Shown: one piece after another, positions 36,291 through 45,487 of the stretch
Layout of the letters: the number at the start of each line of letters is the position of its first letter
Numbering within the stretch: position 1 is the first letter of the stretch
Assembly: GCF_010091945.1 (NCBI RefSeq)
Contig: NZ_WVIE01000002.1
Span: 177,270-241,269, forward strand
Direction: 5' to 3'
From: Myxacorys almedinensis A
GTDB lineage: Bacteria; Cyanobacteriota; Cyanobacteriia; Leptolyngbyales; Leptolyngbyaceae
Length of the DNA stretch: 64,000 nucleotides
The notes under the pieces: generated by a model
What the model was told of the DNA's origin: nothing
The model's database searches: none
Seen by the model: only the letters and a program-made list of their open reading frames with translations
Translations under genes and position numbers: made by a program

Positions 36291-37808
36291 ATGATCTGGT
36301 TACTTCTCCTTGGGTTGATTACCTACTTTATTGTGAAACGGGCAAGTGGCGTGACTCGCACCCCCGTTTGGCTACTGTGGCTTGTAGCAATGATGCCTGC
36401 GTTCGTTTTGTCGGGGTGGGCGATCGCGTTTCGGGGTCAACGGGCGCTCCCTCCAACCCTCGTCATTCTATTATTTGTCGGATGCTTGATGGTGTACTTG
36501 CTGCTGATTGAGCGAGGACGAATCGCGCCAAAACCCGCGAAGACACCGCAAAATAACGCTGCCCTCGATCCGGCAAGCCCCCCGCCCCCCAGCATTCCTG
36601 AAGCTATCCCAGAACTTCATGATGAGCAACCGCTGCGACCCATCACCCAAGAAGAAGAAAACCGCTTACAAACGTGTTTTTTGTGGTCGGTGTATTATTT
36701 GCAGCACATTGAGTATCGTCCTCAAGCGGTGATCTGCCGAGGGAAACTCCGGACAACGCCAGAAATTGCTTACCAAACCGTTCGAGATAATATTGAGGTT
36801 CAGTTTCGCGATCGCTTCTACGTAGTGTTTCAAGAAGGTCATCGCACCGATCCGTTTTTTGCTTTAGTTCCCAATCCCTATGCTAAAGAGCAAGACCCCC
36901 TGCTGAGGCAACCTTCGTCTCGCAAAGACAGAAAGCTGGTGCGTCCGGGGGTGGCTTCTGCCTTGGCAGGGATCACGCTGATCACGACGACATTAGCAGG
37001 ACTACAAATGGCGGGTCGAGTCATCTCTAACCCACTGGTTCTGATTGACGGGCTGCCCTATGCCTTGCTTGTCATGACGTTTTTTGCCCTGAGAGGAATC
37101 GGGCATTTCCTGACCACGCGAAAGTATCAGATTGCAGCAACCCTGCCCTATTTTATTCCTGTAATTCCCCTGTCATTTTTTCCGTTGGGCACGGTTGGGG
37201 CGTTTATTCAGATCCGGTCGCCGATTCCCGATCGCAAGGCACTGTTTGACGTTGGGGCGGTGGGCGCAATGCTGGGGCTATGTATCAGCATTCCGCTTTT
37301 AGCCTGGGGGCTGACGCTATCGGAAGTTGTAGGACTCTCGCAGCGCGCCGGAATTTTTGATTTTTATGCCCTAAATCCTCGATTCTCGATCGTGTTTGCG
37401 CTCTTTAGTAAGCTTGTGTTTGGCAGCGACTTTGTCGCGCAGACGGCAATCAAGCCTCATGCGTTTGCGATCGCGGGCTGGATCGGGCTTTTGTTTACCG
37501 CGTTCAATTTGATGCCCGTCGGGCAGCTAGACGGAGGGCGGATGATTCATGCCATGTTTGGGCAGCGTCGAGGAGCGTTGATTGGTCAGATTTCCCGATT
37601 TTTGCTGCTCGCATTCTCAGTGGTGCAGCCTCATCTGTTGGTGTGGGCGATTTTGCTGCTGTTGTTGCCCGCAATGGATGAACCTGCATTAAATGATGTG
37701 ACTGAAATTGATAATTTTCGCGATGGTGTTGGGCTAGCCTTGTTGACGCTGCTGGTGTTGATTATTCTACCTGCACCCAAGTTTTTGATGAGTTGGTTGC
37801 ATATTTAG
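36291..37808 (+). CDS. Site-2 protease-like membrane protein, EGY3-like (degenerate HExxH)
   Basis: This is a polytopic membrane protein of about 506 residues, with several N-terminal helices, a Pro-rich linker, a soluble segment, and then the M50 core. At the zinc site, HExxH reads RGIGH (268-272), so the first His and the catalytic Glu are gone. The downstream FNLMPVGQLDGGRM with D414 is intact. This matches the plant EGY3 pattern of an inactive relative. The frame extends to a TTG at 36276; ATG 36291 is used. The next gene, a DUF815 ATPase, begins 15 nt later, so they are likely one operon. Confidence 0.86.
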   Translation: MIWLLLLGLITYFIVKRASGVTRTPVWLLWLVAMMPAFVLSGWAIAFRGQRALPPTLVILLFVGCLMVYLLLIERGRIAPKPAKTPQNNAALDPASPPPPSIPEAIPELHDEQPLRPITQEEENRLQTCFLWSVYYLQHIEYRPQAVICRGKLRTTPEIAYQTVRDNIEVQFRDRFYVVFQEGHRTDPFFALVPNPYAKEQDPLLRQPSSRKDRKLVRPGVASALAGITLITTTLAGLQMAGRVISNPLVLIDGLPYALLVMTFFALRGIGHFLTTRKYQIAATLPYFIPVIPLSFFPLGTVGAFIQIRSPIPDRKALFDVGAVGAMLGLCISIPLLAWGLTLSEVVGLSQRAGIFDFYALNPRFSIVFALFSKLVFGSDFVAQTAIKPHAFAIAGWIGLLFTAFNLMPVGQLDGGRMIHAMFGQRRGALIGQISRFLLLAFSVVQPHLLVWAILLLLLPAMDEPALNDVTEIDNFRDGVGLALLTLLVLIILPAPKFLMSWLHI

Positions 37809-37823
37809 CTGAGATGATGGGGC

Positions 37824-39107
37824 ATGACTGAAAAAACGGACTTAGCGCCAGATCTTTACACCCGTTGTTTATCACTGTTGGTGTATCGAGAGGTGCTGCA
37901 CGATGAGGTGGGGCAGGCGTTTTTAGCGCTACTGCAAGCGGCGTCAGGGCACGACCTTCACGACCAACTGCAAGCCTATGGCAGGTGGTTTAGCGCGATC
38001 GCACAGACGCATCAAGGCTGGCAAGACTATGTGCTGGAGCGCCTCTTGACAGTGGAAAACAGCATCACTCGCAGCCTTCAGACGATCACCCCCGACGGGT
38101 TACCCCCTGCCCTGGTAGATGCGATCGCCCATGATTTGCAGATTTTGCAACAGATTTATCGCTGCACCTCTCAACAGATGGGTCAATGGATCAGCCCTCC
38201 GATGCCGATTTGGGCGGATCAGTTACCAACCCCTCCTACCACTCCTAGACAAGCGGAAATGTTGCGACTGGGCGCTTATTTAGCGACGCTCCCTGACTGG
38301 GCGACTGCTATTCCAAAATTGGCAGCGTTTTATCAAACCTTTGGAACTGGCATGATTGCACAGTACTTAGCGTTCCGGTGGCAAACGGGTCACTTAGTTG
38401 CGATCGCGCATCCCGATCCGATTCGGGTTGATGCGCTCGTGGGGTATGAAACTCAGCGAGATACCCTGATCAAGAACACAGAATTTTTACTAGCAGGATT
38501 GCCAGCACTGCATATTTTGTTGTATGGCAGCCGTGGATCAGGAAAATCATCATTGGTAAAATCGTTGCTGCGGCTGCATCCTAACCTCCGTCTCATTGAA
38601 GTTGGAAAATCTGAACTGACGGATCTCTCTACGATCGTCGAACAGCTACGGGATCTGCCTCAAAAGTTTATTATTTTTGTTGACGACTTATCATTTGAAG
38701 AAGACAACGACGCCTACAAAGCGCTTAAAGTTGTGCTAGAAGGCAATCTCACCGCTCGCCCTGACAATGTTGTGGTCTACGCCACCTCAAATCGCCGTCA
38801 CCTGATTCGAGAATTTTTTGATGAGCGTCCCCGTCCGAGCGACGCCGATGAAATTCATCATTGGGATACCGTTCAAGAGAAATTGTCGTTTAGCGATCGC
38901 TTCGGCTTGACCCTCACGTTTGAACCCGCCGACCAACAAACCTATCTCACCATCGTTCATCATCTTGCCCAGCAGGCTAACCTTTCCCTTAAAGCAGAAG
39001 AGTTAGAATTTCAAGCGTTGCAGTGGGCAACTCGGCACAACGGGCGCTCTGGAAGAACGGCACGGCAGTTTATTGATTTTCTCAAAGCAGACCTAGCGCT
39101 CTCTTAA
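37824..39107 (+). CDS. DUF815 family ATP-binding protein
   Basis: The 427-residue protein has a helical N-terminal region of about 190 residues, then a P-loop ATPase core. The core has Walker A GSRGSGKSS (235-243), Walker B FIIFVDDLSFEE and a C-terminal AAA-like segment (NRRHLIREFFDERP, SDRFGLTLTF). DUF815 ATPases are widespread and of unknown role. It follows the EGY3-like gene by 15 nt and precedes menI by 4 nt, all on the same strand, so the three are probably one transcript. Whether it works on the membrane protein is unknown. Confidence 0.9.
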   Translation: MTEKTDLAPDLYTRCLSLLVYREVLHDEVGQAFLALLQAASGHDLHDQLQAYGRWFSAIAQTHQGWQDYVLERLLTVENSITRSLQTITPDGLPPALVDAIAHDLQILQQIYRCTSQQMGQWISPPMPIWADQLPTPPTTPRQAEMLRLGAYLATLPDWATAIPKLAAFYQTFGTGMIAQYLAFRWQTGHLVAIAHPDPIRVDALVGYETQRDTLIKNTEFLLAGLPALHILLYGSRGSGKSSLVKSLLRLHPNLRLIEVGKSELTDLSTIVEQLRDLPQKFIIFVDDLSFEEDNDAYKALKVVLEGNLTARPDNVVVYATSNRRHLIREFFDERPRPSDADEIHHWDTVQEKLSFSDRFGLTLTFEPADQQTYLTIVHHLAQQANLSLKAEELEFQALQWATRHNGRSGRTARQFIDFLKADLALS

Positions 39108-39111
39108 CCCA

Positions 39112-39564
39112 ATGCCTTTTACCTACGATCGCACGATCCGATTTCACGAGACCGATGCTGCGGGTGTCGTTTACTTTACCAACGTTCTGGTGATTTGCCA
39201 CGAAGCCTATGAAGCGTCTTTAATCGCGTCTGGAGTCAACGCTGGAACGTTTTTTAGGAGCGGCGATGCGGCGATGCCCATTGTTCATGCCAGTGTCGAG
39301 TTTTTCAAGCCGATGTATTGCGGCGATCGCGTCTCTATCCAACTTCTATCTAAACAAGTCAACGACAGCACTTTTGAGATTTGCTATGAAATTTTGGGCA
39401 ACGCTTCAGACCGGGCACCGCAAACTCTTGAGTCTGATAACACTGCCCGTTTGGTTGGCAAAGCGCTCACACGGCATGTCTGCATCGCTCCTCAAACCCA
39501 AACGCGAACCATGCTTTCATCACAGTTGATCAACTGGTTGCGGCAAACAGGGTCTACTCTCTAG
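39112..39564 (+). CDS. menI: 1,4-Dihydroxy-2-naphthoyl-CoA thioesterase-type hot-dog protein
   Basis: This enzyme releases 1,4-dihydroxy-2-naphthoate from CoA in phylloquinone synthesis. The 150-residue 4-HBT hot-dog protein has the catalytic run FHETDAAGVVYFTNV with Asp at residue 15, and VHASVEFFKPMYCGDRVSIQL. Both length and motif match the cyanobacterial enzyme. It starts 4 nt after the DUF815 stop codon. It could be a more general acyl-CoA thioesterase, but the pattern favours the DHNA type. Confidence 0.88.
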   Translation: MPFTYDRTIRFHETDAAGVVYFTNVLVICHEAYEASLIASGVNAGTFFRSGDAAMPIVHASVEFFKPMYCGDRVSIQLLSKQVNDSTFEICYEILGNASDRAPQTLESDNTARLVGKALTRHVCIAPQTQTRTMLSSQLINWLRQTGSTL

Positions 39565-39611
39565 CCTTGCTGATGAGGGTGATGCATTATCCGCCATTTT
39601 TGATGCCATGA

Positions 39612-40559
39612 CTATTCAGCCAATCGGTGATCCAACAGTTCGCCGTGGGTTGATAGAAATGTGGCGACTTCTTGGCGAGTTGGCAACGATGGTTGTGCCC
39701 CTGCTTTAGTGACGGATAAGGCGGCTACTGCCGAAGCGAAGGTGATGGCTTTTTGCAGCGACAAATTGGCGGTCAATCCTGCGGCTAACCCCCCGTTAAA
39801 GGCATCTCCAGCGGCAACAGTATCAATTGCTTTAACTGGAAAACTAGGAATTGAAAGCGCTCCGTTTTCTGTTGAATATAGCACTCCTAATCTACCTAAT
39901 TTTATAATCACTGTTGCGATGCCGTTTTGATGAATGAGTGTTGCCGCTCGTGCTGCACTTTTATGATCTTCTACTGAAAATCCGGCGAGTTGGCTTGCCT
40001 CCACTTGGTTGGGAGTAATGATATCAATCCATGAATAAAGTTCTGTTGGCAAACTCAACTGGGCTGGAGCCGGATCGAGAATTACCGTTACCCCCGCTTG
40101 CTTTGCTGCTTGTGCTGCGCGGATCACCGCTTCTATCGGAACTTCAAGTTGCAACAGCAAAACCTTGGCGTGTGGCAACACTGCCTGCAATCGTTCGAGA
40201 TCTGCCGCTCCGACTTGCCCATTTGCACCGGGAATCACAATAATGTGATTTTCCCCTGCGTCATCCACTACGATCGCAGCAACTCCAGAATGAATCGATT
40301 GATCCACCCAGACGCGATCGCACGTCACTCGATTTGCCCTCAACTCAGCCAACAAATCTTGTCCAAACCGATCGTTTCCCACTCGCCCGACCAGTTCAGT
40401 CGCGATGCCTAACCGAGCCATAGCGACAGCTTGATTTGCCCCCTTTCCTCCGGGTATCATCTCAAACGATTGCCCTGTCAAGGTTTCGCCAAGAGCAGGC
40501 AGGCGAGGAACCCGGGTGACAAGATCCATATTGATACTGCCAAACACGATCGCACTCAT
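39612..40559 (-). CDS. rbsK: Ribokinase
   Basis: RbsK phosphorylates ribose at C5. The 315-residue PfkB-family protein has GSINMDLVTRVPRLPALGET at the N-terminus, GGKGANQAVAMARLG, and the catalytic AAGDAFNGGLAAGL with the active Asp. Full length. It is divergent from the nucleoside hydrolase gene, so ribose released from nucleosides could be recaptured here. Confidence 0.93.
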   Translation of the reverse strand: MSAIVFGSINMDLVTRVPRLPALGETLTGQSFEMIPGGKGANQAVAMARLGIATELVGRVGNDRFGQDLLAELRANRVTCDRVWVDQSIHSGVAAIVVDDAGENHIIVIPGANGQVGAADLERLQAVLPHAKVLLLQLEVPIEAVIRAAQAAKQAGVTVILDPAPAQLSLPTELYSWIDIITPNQVEASQLAGFSVEDHKSAARAATLIHQNGIATVIIKLGRLGVLYSTENGALSIPSFPVKAIDTVAAGDAFNGGLAAGLTANLSLQKAITFASAVAALSVTKAGAQPSLPTRQEVATFLSTHGELLDHRLAE

Positions 40560-40826
40560 TATCAGCCAACCTTACTTAGCAACATCTCAAGGTTGTAAGC
40601 AACATTGACAAAACCGTTGCTTACACAATGATTACTAAAAACGTACCATTATTCATGAATTTGTTAATGAATTTATTCAAGACTCACGCAATGATTTCTT
40701 GTTAGCACCAGATTTGCTGCCAACAGTTAAGCTCTGTAGACGTTCGTAACATATTAATAGGGTATCAATAGAAATGGTATCTCTTTGTTGTAGTTGCGAT
40801 CGCAAACTTATTACTATAACCAACTT

Positions 40827-41840
40827 ATGAATAGTCAGCTAAACGTTCCTAAAATTATTGTTGATACCGACCCCGGAGGCGATGATTCTTTTGCGCTTTT
40901 GTGGTTGCAAAGTTTAGCTAAACAAGGATTAGCTGATATTGTCGCCGTGACGGCTGCTGCTGGTAACGTTAGCGCTAAACGCACCTTTCAAGGGGCAAGT
41001 CGGCTTTTACAATTAGGTGGCTTTGATGCTGTAGAAGTTGGACGAGGAGTGTGCCGAGAACTGGAAGGCATCGGCGATGCCGCCTATATTCATGGCTTAG
41101 ATGGCATGGGAAATCTGTGTCAAACGCTGCCCGCTTCGCCCCGATCGTTTGACACAGCGCGATCGTCAGACGATATATTGATCGAAAAGCTGCAAGCGAT
41201 GCCCGGAGAAATTACCCTAGTTGCGATCGCGCCCCTCACCAATCTTGCATCGGCTGAGAAAAAGTCGCCCGGAATTCTCAAACGTGCGAAAGAAATCGTG
41301 ATCATGGGCGGTGCGTTTCATACCCCTGGCAACGTAACCTCAGAATCAGAATTCAATATCGCTTTCGATCCAGAAGCCGCCCAGACCGTATTTGCTAGCC
41401 GAAATGATCTGATCATCATTCCGCTTGATGTGACTCATCAATTAATTTTTACCCCAACCATGGCAGCGCAACTTCATCGCCCACAAACCAAACGACCTTT
41501 CACTCCCCGTCAATCCCAACTCGCGCAATTTATCACGACGCTGTGCGATTTTATGACGCAAACTGCCTTGGCTTACCGAGAAACACAAGGACTCCCAGGC
41601 TTTTTAGTGCATGATGCTGCAACCCTCGCCTATGTGTTCTATCCAGAAACACTCGCGTTTTGCCGTGCCCGCGTCAACGTTGAGACTCAAGGAATATGGA
41701 CACGCGGCAAGACCCTGATCGATTCTCGTCATCGTGCCAAATCTTCAGCCAATGCTTGGGTTGCTTCCACCGTAGAGTGCGCTTCTGTTTTGGCTATCAT
41801 GCTTGAAGACTTGAAACATTTGGTGCAAACGATTGAGTGA
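40827..41840 (+). CDS. Inosine-uridine-type nucleoside hydrolase
   Basis: These calcium-dependent hydrolases split nucleosides to base and ribose. The 337-residue form has the aspartate cluster VDTDPGGDDSFALL, then GLDGMGNL, ITLVAIAPLTNLA and EFNIAFDPEAAQTVF. All signature acids are present. I use the ATG at 40827 rather than an upstream TTG. It is divergent from rbsK across 267 nt, which hold no other gene. Substrate range is not readable from sequence. Confidence 0.93.
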   Translation: MNSQLNVPKIIVDTDPGGDDSFALLWLQSLAKQGLADIVAVTAAAGNVSAKRTFQGASRLLQLGGFDAVEVGRGVCRELEGIGDAAYIHGLDGMGNLCQTLPASPRSFDTARSSDDILIEKLQAMPGEITLVAIAPLTNLASAEKKSPGILKRAKEIVIMGGAFHTPGNVTSESEFNIAFDPEAAQTVFASRNDLIIIPLDVTHQLIFTPTMAAQLHRPQTKRPFTPRQSQLAQFITTLCDFMTQTALAYRETQGLPGFLVHDAATLAYVFYPETLAFCRARVNVETQGIWTRGKTLIDSRHRAKSSANAWVASTVECASVLAIMLEDLKHLVQTIE

Positions 41841-42228
41841 AAATGTGAGTAACAACAATCGAATGAAAGCTATAACAGGTAAGCCCTGTTAGCAGCAGAT
41901 TTGAGAACTGATAGGACAAATTAAACGCAAATTAAACACATTAACAGGTGATGTTGAACACTAGCGATTCCTCCCAAAGCCTTATCGAAGGCGTTTGATA
42001 AATCTGCTGCCAACGAGAAACCGTTGTGTAAGCCCTGCTCAGCTTTCCTACCTTGCAAAAGCACTGCTACGCAAATCTCTCTTACTATCTCCCTTATATC
42101 TAGAGTCTGATTATTCTTCATTTTCGCCCGCGCCAAGGTCAACCATCAGAAAGATGAATTGTAGATGCCCGTACGCGAACCTTGTGTAGGATGCAACCTT
42201 ATATATTCTGCATTTGGAGAACACGAAA
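41841..42228. other. Gene-free leader of the hemerythrin gene
   Basis: The 388 nt contain no supported gene. GCAGCAGATTT (41892-41902) and AAATCTGCTGC (42000-42010) are perfect 11-nt complements about 100 nt apart. GGAGA about 10 nt before 42229 is the hemerythrin ribosome binding site. No riboswitch was seen. Confidence 0.45.
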
Positions 42229-43272
42229 ATGGTAATGACACTTGACGATACAAAACGGATGGCGATCGCAACCAAGCTCGCCGATATGAAAGCAATCCAG
42301 GAACTCATTATTGCCAACGAGCAAAAATTTATTTCGGCAACCACAGATTCGGAAATCGCAAAGCGGTTCCAAGAAATGCTCAAGGATGACCAAAAAAATC
42401 TGGGCGTCTTGGACACAGTGATGGTGCAATATGGTGTGAAATCGGAACCGAAAGACACCGTTACTGCCATGGCAGAGAAGGTTGAAGAACTGATGTCGGG
42501 TTCTAAGCTGTCGCTCTACGAGAAAGTGTTTCAGCATGAATTGCTCAAGCATCAACAAGTAATGTCGGGTATCGTGGTGCATAAGGCAGCCCAGAAAGTA
42601 GGGGCAGACATTGAAGCTGCGATTACGCCGCTCAATACGGTGAACTTTGAGAATCGCGCTCATCAAGAGCAACTCAAGGGTGTGCTAGAAAATCTGGGCG
42701 TCCGCGAACTTACGGGCATGGATGCGGATCAAGGTCTGTGGGCACGGGTGCAAGATGCAGTTGCGGCGCTTACCGGAGTGGCAGGTAGCGTTGTTACTCA
42801 GGGCAGCAACAAGTCTGACATGAATTTGCAAGACATTATCCGGATGGATCACCAGAAGGTTAACATTCTGTTTGGTGAAGTTGAGCAAACCAACGATCCT
42901 CAAAAGCGCCAAGAATACTTTGGTCAAATTTACAAAGATCTGACGGCTCATGCTCTTGCAGAAGAGGAAGTAGCCTATCCTGCGGTTCGGGGTCGTTATT
43001 CGGAAGGTGATCTACAAGAACTGTACGACGAGCAAGCTGACATGAAGGTGATCATGGATGAGATTCGCAGTATGAATCCAGCCTCTGAAGAATTCATGAA
43101 TGCTGTACGCCGTTTGCGCGACATCGTGATGGATCACGTTCGTCAAGAGGAAAGCACTTACTTTGCCGCCATTCGCGATAACTTTAGCAGTGCTGAAAGC
43201 GAGCAGCTAGCATCTCAGTTCAAATCAGCTAAGAGCCGGATTCAGGACGAGCTTGCGGCATCGGCAAAGTAG
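42229..43272 (+). CDS. Two-domain hemerythrin (HHE) protein
   Basis: The 347-residue protein has an N-terminal helical bundle rich in Glu/Gln (residues about 1-180) of the ferritin-like type. A C-terminal hemerythrin HHE domain has RMDHQKVNILF, LTAHALAEEEVAYPAV and VMDHVRQEESTYFAAI, giving His and Glu ligands for a di-iron site. Family members bind oxygen, nitric oxide or iron and protect against stress. It is a single gene with a strong terminator about 110 nt after the stop codon. The start at 42229 has a Shine-Dalgarno, unlike the TTG at 42214. Confidence 0.88.
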   Translation: MVMTLDDTKRMAIATKLADMKAIQELIIANEQKFISATTDSEIAKRFQEMLKDDQKNLGVLDTVMVQYGVKSEPKDTVTAMAEKVEELMSGSKLSLYEKVFQHELLKHQQVMSGIVVHKAAQKVGADIEAAITPLNTVNFENRAHQEQLKGVLENLGVRELTGMDADQGLWARVQDAVAALTGVAGSVVTQGSNKSDMNLQDIIRMDHQKVNILFGEVEQTNDPQKRQEYFGQIYKDLTAHALAEEEVAYPAVRGRYSEGDLQELYDEQADMKVIMDEIRSMNPASEEFMNAVRRLRDIVMDHVRQEESTYFAAIRDNFSSAESEQLASQFKSAKSRIQDELAASAK

Positions 43273-43382
43273 CAGTTTAACTTGGGGCATAACAGGTCTC
43301 AACAAGCAGTGAAGTTTGAGTCTCCTCTAATGTCTTTAGAAAAATCGGAGACCTAACCATCTACATAAGTTTGAGTTACTTA

Positions 43383-43411
43383 GGGGCGTATGCATTACGC
43401 CCCTTTCTTTT
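43383..43411 (+). terminator. Rho-independent terminator after the hemerythrin gene
   Basis: GGGGCGTA and TACGCCCC pair around TGCAT-like bases, followed by TTTCTTTT. It lies about 110 nt after the stop codon. Confidence 0.92.
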
Positions 43412-43458
43412 GTTTAATCATGTGTTTTGTTTAATCATGTGTTTTGTTTGATCATGTA
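43408..43458. repeat. Triple 17-nt direct repeat
   Basis: TTTTGTTTAATCATGTG occurs three times in a row at 43408, 43425 and 43442; the third copy differs at two bases. It begins within the terminator tail and ends about 15 nt before the glycerate kinase frame. It could bind a regulator or be a replication slip. Confidence 0.9.
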
Positions 43459-43523
43459 TAGAGTAAGGTATAGTGCTAGCATCATCTACATTCACAAGCA
43501 CACTAACTTACCTCATCAATCGA

Positions 43524-44600
43524 ATGGATATTTCGCTACTGTTCCAGCGATTCACCGAGAGTAAAGAAATTGAAGCTGCGATCGCTGATTTACACGATCC
43601 TAAACTACTCTCATCGCTGATCGATTTAGAATTGCAAGATCCTCAGCGCGCCAATGTTTTCGGTATTAACCATGACAATGCAGAAAGTGTAATTCTAAGA
43701 CGGCTAGAACTATTGAAAACTGTTTGTTCTGACTTTGTTCAATGCTGTTACACTCTTAATCTATTGCCCTTGCCTCTACCGTCGTTGTGGAGGGCATGGC
43801 TGCCTCTAGCACTTCAGATTGCCGATTGGCGATCGCAGCAAAATTGTCCTCTGATAGTCGGCTTTTTGGGAGGTCAGGGAACAGGCAAAACAACGCTCAC
43901 TCAAGTACTGACCCTGGTTTTGAGTCATCTCAATTATCAAGCCATCAGTATGTCGTTAGATGATTTATATTTACCTTACTGCGATCGCCTCACGATCCAG
44001 CAGGATGATCCGCGCCTTGCTCGCCGAGGTCCGCCCGGAACCCATGATGTTCAGTTGGGTCAACAAGTGCTCCAGCAATTTCGGCGGCAGCAGTTTCCGG
44101 TCGCCATTCCTCAGTTTGATAAGTCAGCTTGGAACGGTAGCGGCGATCGCACCGACCCAATTCTAGTGCCTCAGGCAGATATTGTCTTATTCGAGGGTTG
44201 GTTTGTGGGCGCGCAACCTATTCCTAAAATGCTGTTTGAGACCGCGCCTGCTCCCATCGTGACAGAGTACGATCGGCAATTTGCTCGTGATATGAATGAA
44301 CGCTTAAGAGACTATTTGCCGCTATGGCAACTTTTAGATCGGCTGATTGTTTTATACGTTTCAGACTATGAGTTAAGTAAGCGGTGGCGAAAGCAAGCCG
44401 AACATAAAATGATTGCTAAAGGCAATGCTGGAATGATCGATTCTGTAATCGATGATTTTGTGGAATATTTTTGCAAAGCACTACACCCAGCGCTCTTTAT
44501 CCACCCCTTGATAAGGGATGCCAATCGAGCTAACATCGTGCTCGAAATCGATCGCAATCATCAACCTGGCGCAATTTATGCCCCTCCGAAAACCGAGTAG
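43524..44600 (+). CDS. glyk: D-glycerate 3-kinase, plant/cyanobacterial type
   Basis: This kinase phosphorylates glycerate to 3-phosphoglycerate and closes the photorespiratory cycle. The 358-residue protein has the P-loop GFLGGQGTGKTTLTQVL, MSLDDLYLPYCDRL, RRGPPGTHDVQLGQQVL and FDKSAWNGSGDRT, followed by VLFEGWFVGAQP. A frame extends to a GTG at 43473 through the triple-repeat edge; MDISLLFQRF at 43524 is the better start. glyA at 17 kb provides another photorespiratory enzyme. The call is good. Confidence 0.92.
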   Translation: MDISLLFQRFTESKEIEAAIADLHDPKLLSSLIDLELQDPQRANVFGINHDNAESVILRRLELLKTVCSDFVQCCYTLNLLPLPLPSLWRAWLPLALQIADWRSQQNCPLIVGFLGGQGTGKTTLTQVLTLVLSHLNYQAISMSLDDLYLPYCDRLTIQQDDPRLARRGPPGTHDVQLGQQVLQQFRRQQFPVAIPQFDKSAWNGSGDRTDPILVPQADIVLFEGWFVGAQPIPKMLFETAPAPIVTEYDRQFARDMNERLRDYLPLWQLLDRLIVLYVSDYELSKRWRKQAEHKMIAKGNAGMIDSVIDDFVEYFCKALHPALFIHPLIRDANRANIVLEIDRNHQPGAIYAPPKTE

Positions 44601-44955
44601 ACTCTTAAACTATTTAACTAGCAATAGCCAATAGATAAAGGCAACGCTTCATCAATGGGGGCAATCGAGAAGCGCTGCCTATTTCACAATTTCTTGAGGA
44701 ACGTTTCAACGATGTAAAACGTTATAGCTGTATTATTCATGAGCCGTTGATTTGCTTAATCCGTACGATTTCGGAACTCTGCTCACTCCGTCCCCCGATG
44801 CAGGTGATTTTGCGTATGGTTTTGTAGTTGTTTTAACAGAGGCTACGCTCTATCTTAGGGCGCGTTTTAGATAACATTACTGGGAGTTCCGTTAACGCCG
44901 CACCATAAAGCCTGCTAATCTTAACTGGAGAAGCGCAGTCTACCTAGCAGCAGCG
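44601..44955. other. Gene-free gap with a hairpin
   Basis: The 355 nt hold no supported gene. GGCAACGCTTC and GAAGCGCTGCC (44639-44679) pair with one wobble around a loop of about 18 nt; weak T content after it makes termination of the glycerate kinase transcript possible only. Confidence 0.45.
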
Positions 44956-45471
44956 ATGAATTATCTTGTAGCCGTGTTAAGCGATCGCATCCAAGCCGAA
45001 GCAGCCTACTCAGCTTTAGAGCGCGAAGGATTGCCTATGAATAAAGTCGCTATTTTAGGTAGAGGCTACAAGAGCGCCGATGAGTTTGGTCTGATTGATC
45101 CCAACGAACAAGCGCTAAAGCAAGTCAAACTGATGGCGAGTTGGCTGATTCCCTTCGGGTTTGTCGGAGGAGTCGGGTTCAATGCCATTACAGGGCTGGA
45201 TACCTTTGCTTGGGCAGGAGAAACAGGGAGTCTTGCGATCGCGGGGCTAGCAGGAGCCATATCCGGCGGGTTGGGTAGCGTGCTAGTCGGCGGCGGCGTT
45301 GGGCTGATCATTGGGGGAGGCGACGCCCTGCCCTACCGAAACCGACTGAATGCCGGAAAATATTTAGTAGTGGTTACAGGCTCAGAATCGCTGACGCGCA
45401 AAGCGAACAACATTTTGCAGCAGTATGATCTTGAGAACATCCAAGGCTATGCCGATTCGAGCACCGAGTAA
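44956..45471 (+). CDS. General-stress-type conserved membrane protein (171 aa)
   Basis: The protein has a short N-terminal alpha/beta lobe (MNYLVAVLSDRIQAEAAYSA), two Gly-rich hydrophobic helices (residues about 62-80 and 92-120, with GLAGAISGGLGSVLVGGGVG), and a C-terminal lobe with KYLVVVTGSESLTRKANNIL. This matches a group of small cyanobacterial stress-associated membrane proteins (GsiB/YflT-like in the lobes, to my judgement). Function is not known. It converges on the anti-sigma gene with 16 nt between stops. Confidence 0.8.
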   Translation: MNYLVAVLSDRIQAEAAYSALEREGLPMNKVAILGRGYKSADEFGLIDPNEQALKQVKLMASWLIPFGFVGGVGFNAITGLDTFAWAGETGSLAIAGLAGAISGGLGSVLVGGGVGLIIGGGDALPYRNRLNAGKYLVVVTGSESLTRKANNILQQYDLENIQGYADSSTE

Positions 45472-45487
45472 GGGAAACCAGCGCCAT

